DNA of 64,000 bases from Hymenolepis diminuta (taxonomy: Eukaryota > Platyhelminthes > Cestoda > Cyclophyllidea > Hymenolepididae), in NCBI GenBank assembly GCA_900708905.1, contig CAADRB010000063.1, positions 497,339 to 561,338 of the forward strand. The letters are read 5' to 3'. The notes under the pieces are model-generated. The model was given only the letters and a program-made list of their open reading frames with translations. It was not told the DNA's origin and did not search any database. Made by a program: the position numbers and the translations under genes. Below are positions 63,155-64,000 of this stretch, piece after piece. Numbering within the stretch: the first letter of the stretch is position 1; every line of letters starts with the position of its first letter.

Positions 63155-64000
63155 TACAATCTAGTAAAACCATGAAAGCTTTTTTAGCGAACCGCCCTGA
63201 AAAACCCGCCACTAGACTTTAGTAAAAGGAGATTATCAAAGCACATCATTTAAGCGTCTTATTGAATTCCGTTAAGTCAAAGTTGTTGATTTTCTCAGCT
63301 CCGCTATGCTAAAGCAATGTAAGCTACTTCATATCATGTAGGACGGTTCTGTTTTCGTAGCATTTGGAAGAAAAATACAAACTGAGGGGGTAAGACCGGT
63401 CAATAAGTACTGGATGTCGTGAACAATAATTTGCTCAGTAATCCAGGTGATAAGTTATGAACATTTTAATTCTGGAAAGTGAACTATCCATAAAAAAATA
63501 TTCTACAACTCGAATCCAAAGATTAAATGAAAACTCTTTGATATCTGAACTTTCAACATTATCTGATTCCCTCCACTTTATCATTTAATGGATTTTCTGT
63601 TCCCCACTTCACTTGCTGTCCCACAGAGAAAAATTTTTAAATGTTTGCCAATCTGTGAGTTATAATAAAAAAACTTCCTACTGCTAACTGGGATGTCCAC
63701 AGTATTAAACTCCTAATCTTAAAGCCTGGGACAGCAAAATCCTCATCTCACAGCCACTTAACTACCAGTCCAATGCCAGAAGTATAAGAGTGATTAAATA
63801 AGTATATTCTGAATATACACATGCGAGACAGTGTTTTGGACGTTTGTTTACTGCATAACATCAATAGATAGCCTATCTAGACTGAGATCAGCCAATGAGT
63901 TTGTTAGAAGAAATGATAATTATTTTCCCCCGCTCCCAATATTTCTTCTATGAACAAAAATGTATTTTCTTTCTTTATTTCCCCACCGATAAAAGACACT
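63155..64000. other. no supported gene at right edge
   Basis: Mostly the repeat copy at 63.3-63.6 kb. Earlier exons of the - strand gene at 62.7-63.1 kb could lie here or beyond the window. Confidence 0.5.
63297..63625. repeat. dispersed repeat family, second copy
   Basis: Same orientation as 44481-44865, aligned over most of its length. It lies just upstream of the - strand exon set at 62.7-63.1 kb. Confidence 0.65.

Overview
The window is AT-rich animal nuclear DNA with sparse genes. Three spliced genes can be identified with confidence, all within about 5.3 kb (53.1-58.3 kb). They are a CIMAP2/LEXM-like sperm-tail (axonemal) protein on the + strand, a TIMM9-like mitochondrial chaperone on the - strand, and an AKTIP/FTS-like ubiquitin-conjugating-fold protein on the + strand. 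GT-AG introns of only 34-60 bp in AKTIP, low gene density, about two-thirds A+T and long gene-poor flanks would fit a flatworm (Platyhelminthes) best. That placement is inference: no rRNA, spliced-leader gene or other diagnostic marker is present.

Layout. 0-20 kb: no gene I can support; AT-rich DNA with chance-sized open frames. 20-31 kb: a few coding-like frames, the longest at 27.2-28.0 kb (one frame interrupted by two stops) and 29.7-30.2 kb (longest ATG frame in the window). 32-41 kb: repeat-rich, including a 429-bp direct repeat 6.1 kb apart with four differences, and an older degenerate repeat pair. 36.8-43.9 kb, - strand: a set of exon-like blocks with good splice sites and mostly matching phases, probably one unrecognised gene. 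43-51 kb: several diverged segmental duplications, one of which copies an exon-like block in decayed form. 53-58 kb: the gene cluster. CIMAP2 and TIMM9 converge; TIMM9 and AKTIP diverge from a shared 351-bp upstream region. 58.4-62.6 kb: nothing supported. 62.7-63.1 kb, - strand: two or three consecutive exon-like blocks of an unknown gene.

The three named genes do not form a pathway: one is a ciliary/sperm microtubule protein, one a mitochondrial import chaperone, one a membrane-trafficking adaptor. I found no transposase, reverse transcriptase, tRNA, rRNA or CRISPR. Repeats were found by eye and their boundaries are approximate. No clearly new biological system is visible; the best leads are the unrecognised - strand exon sets and the repeat families.
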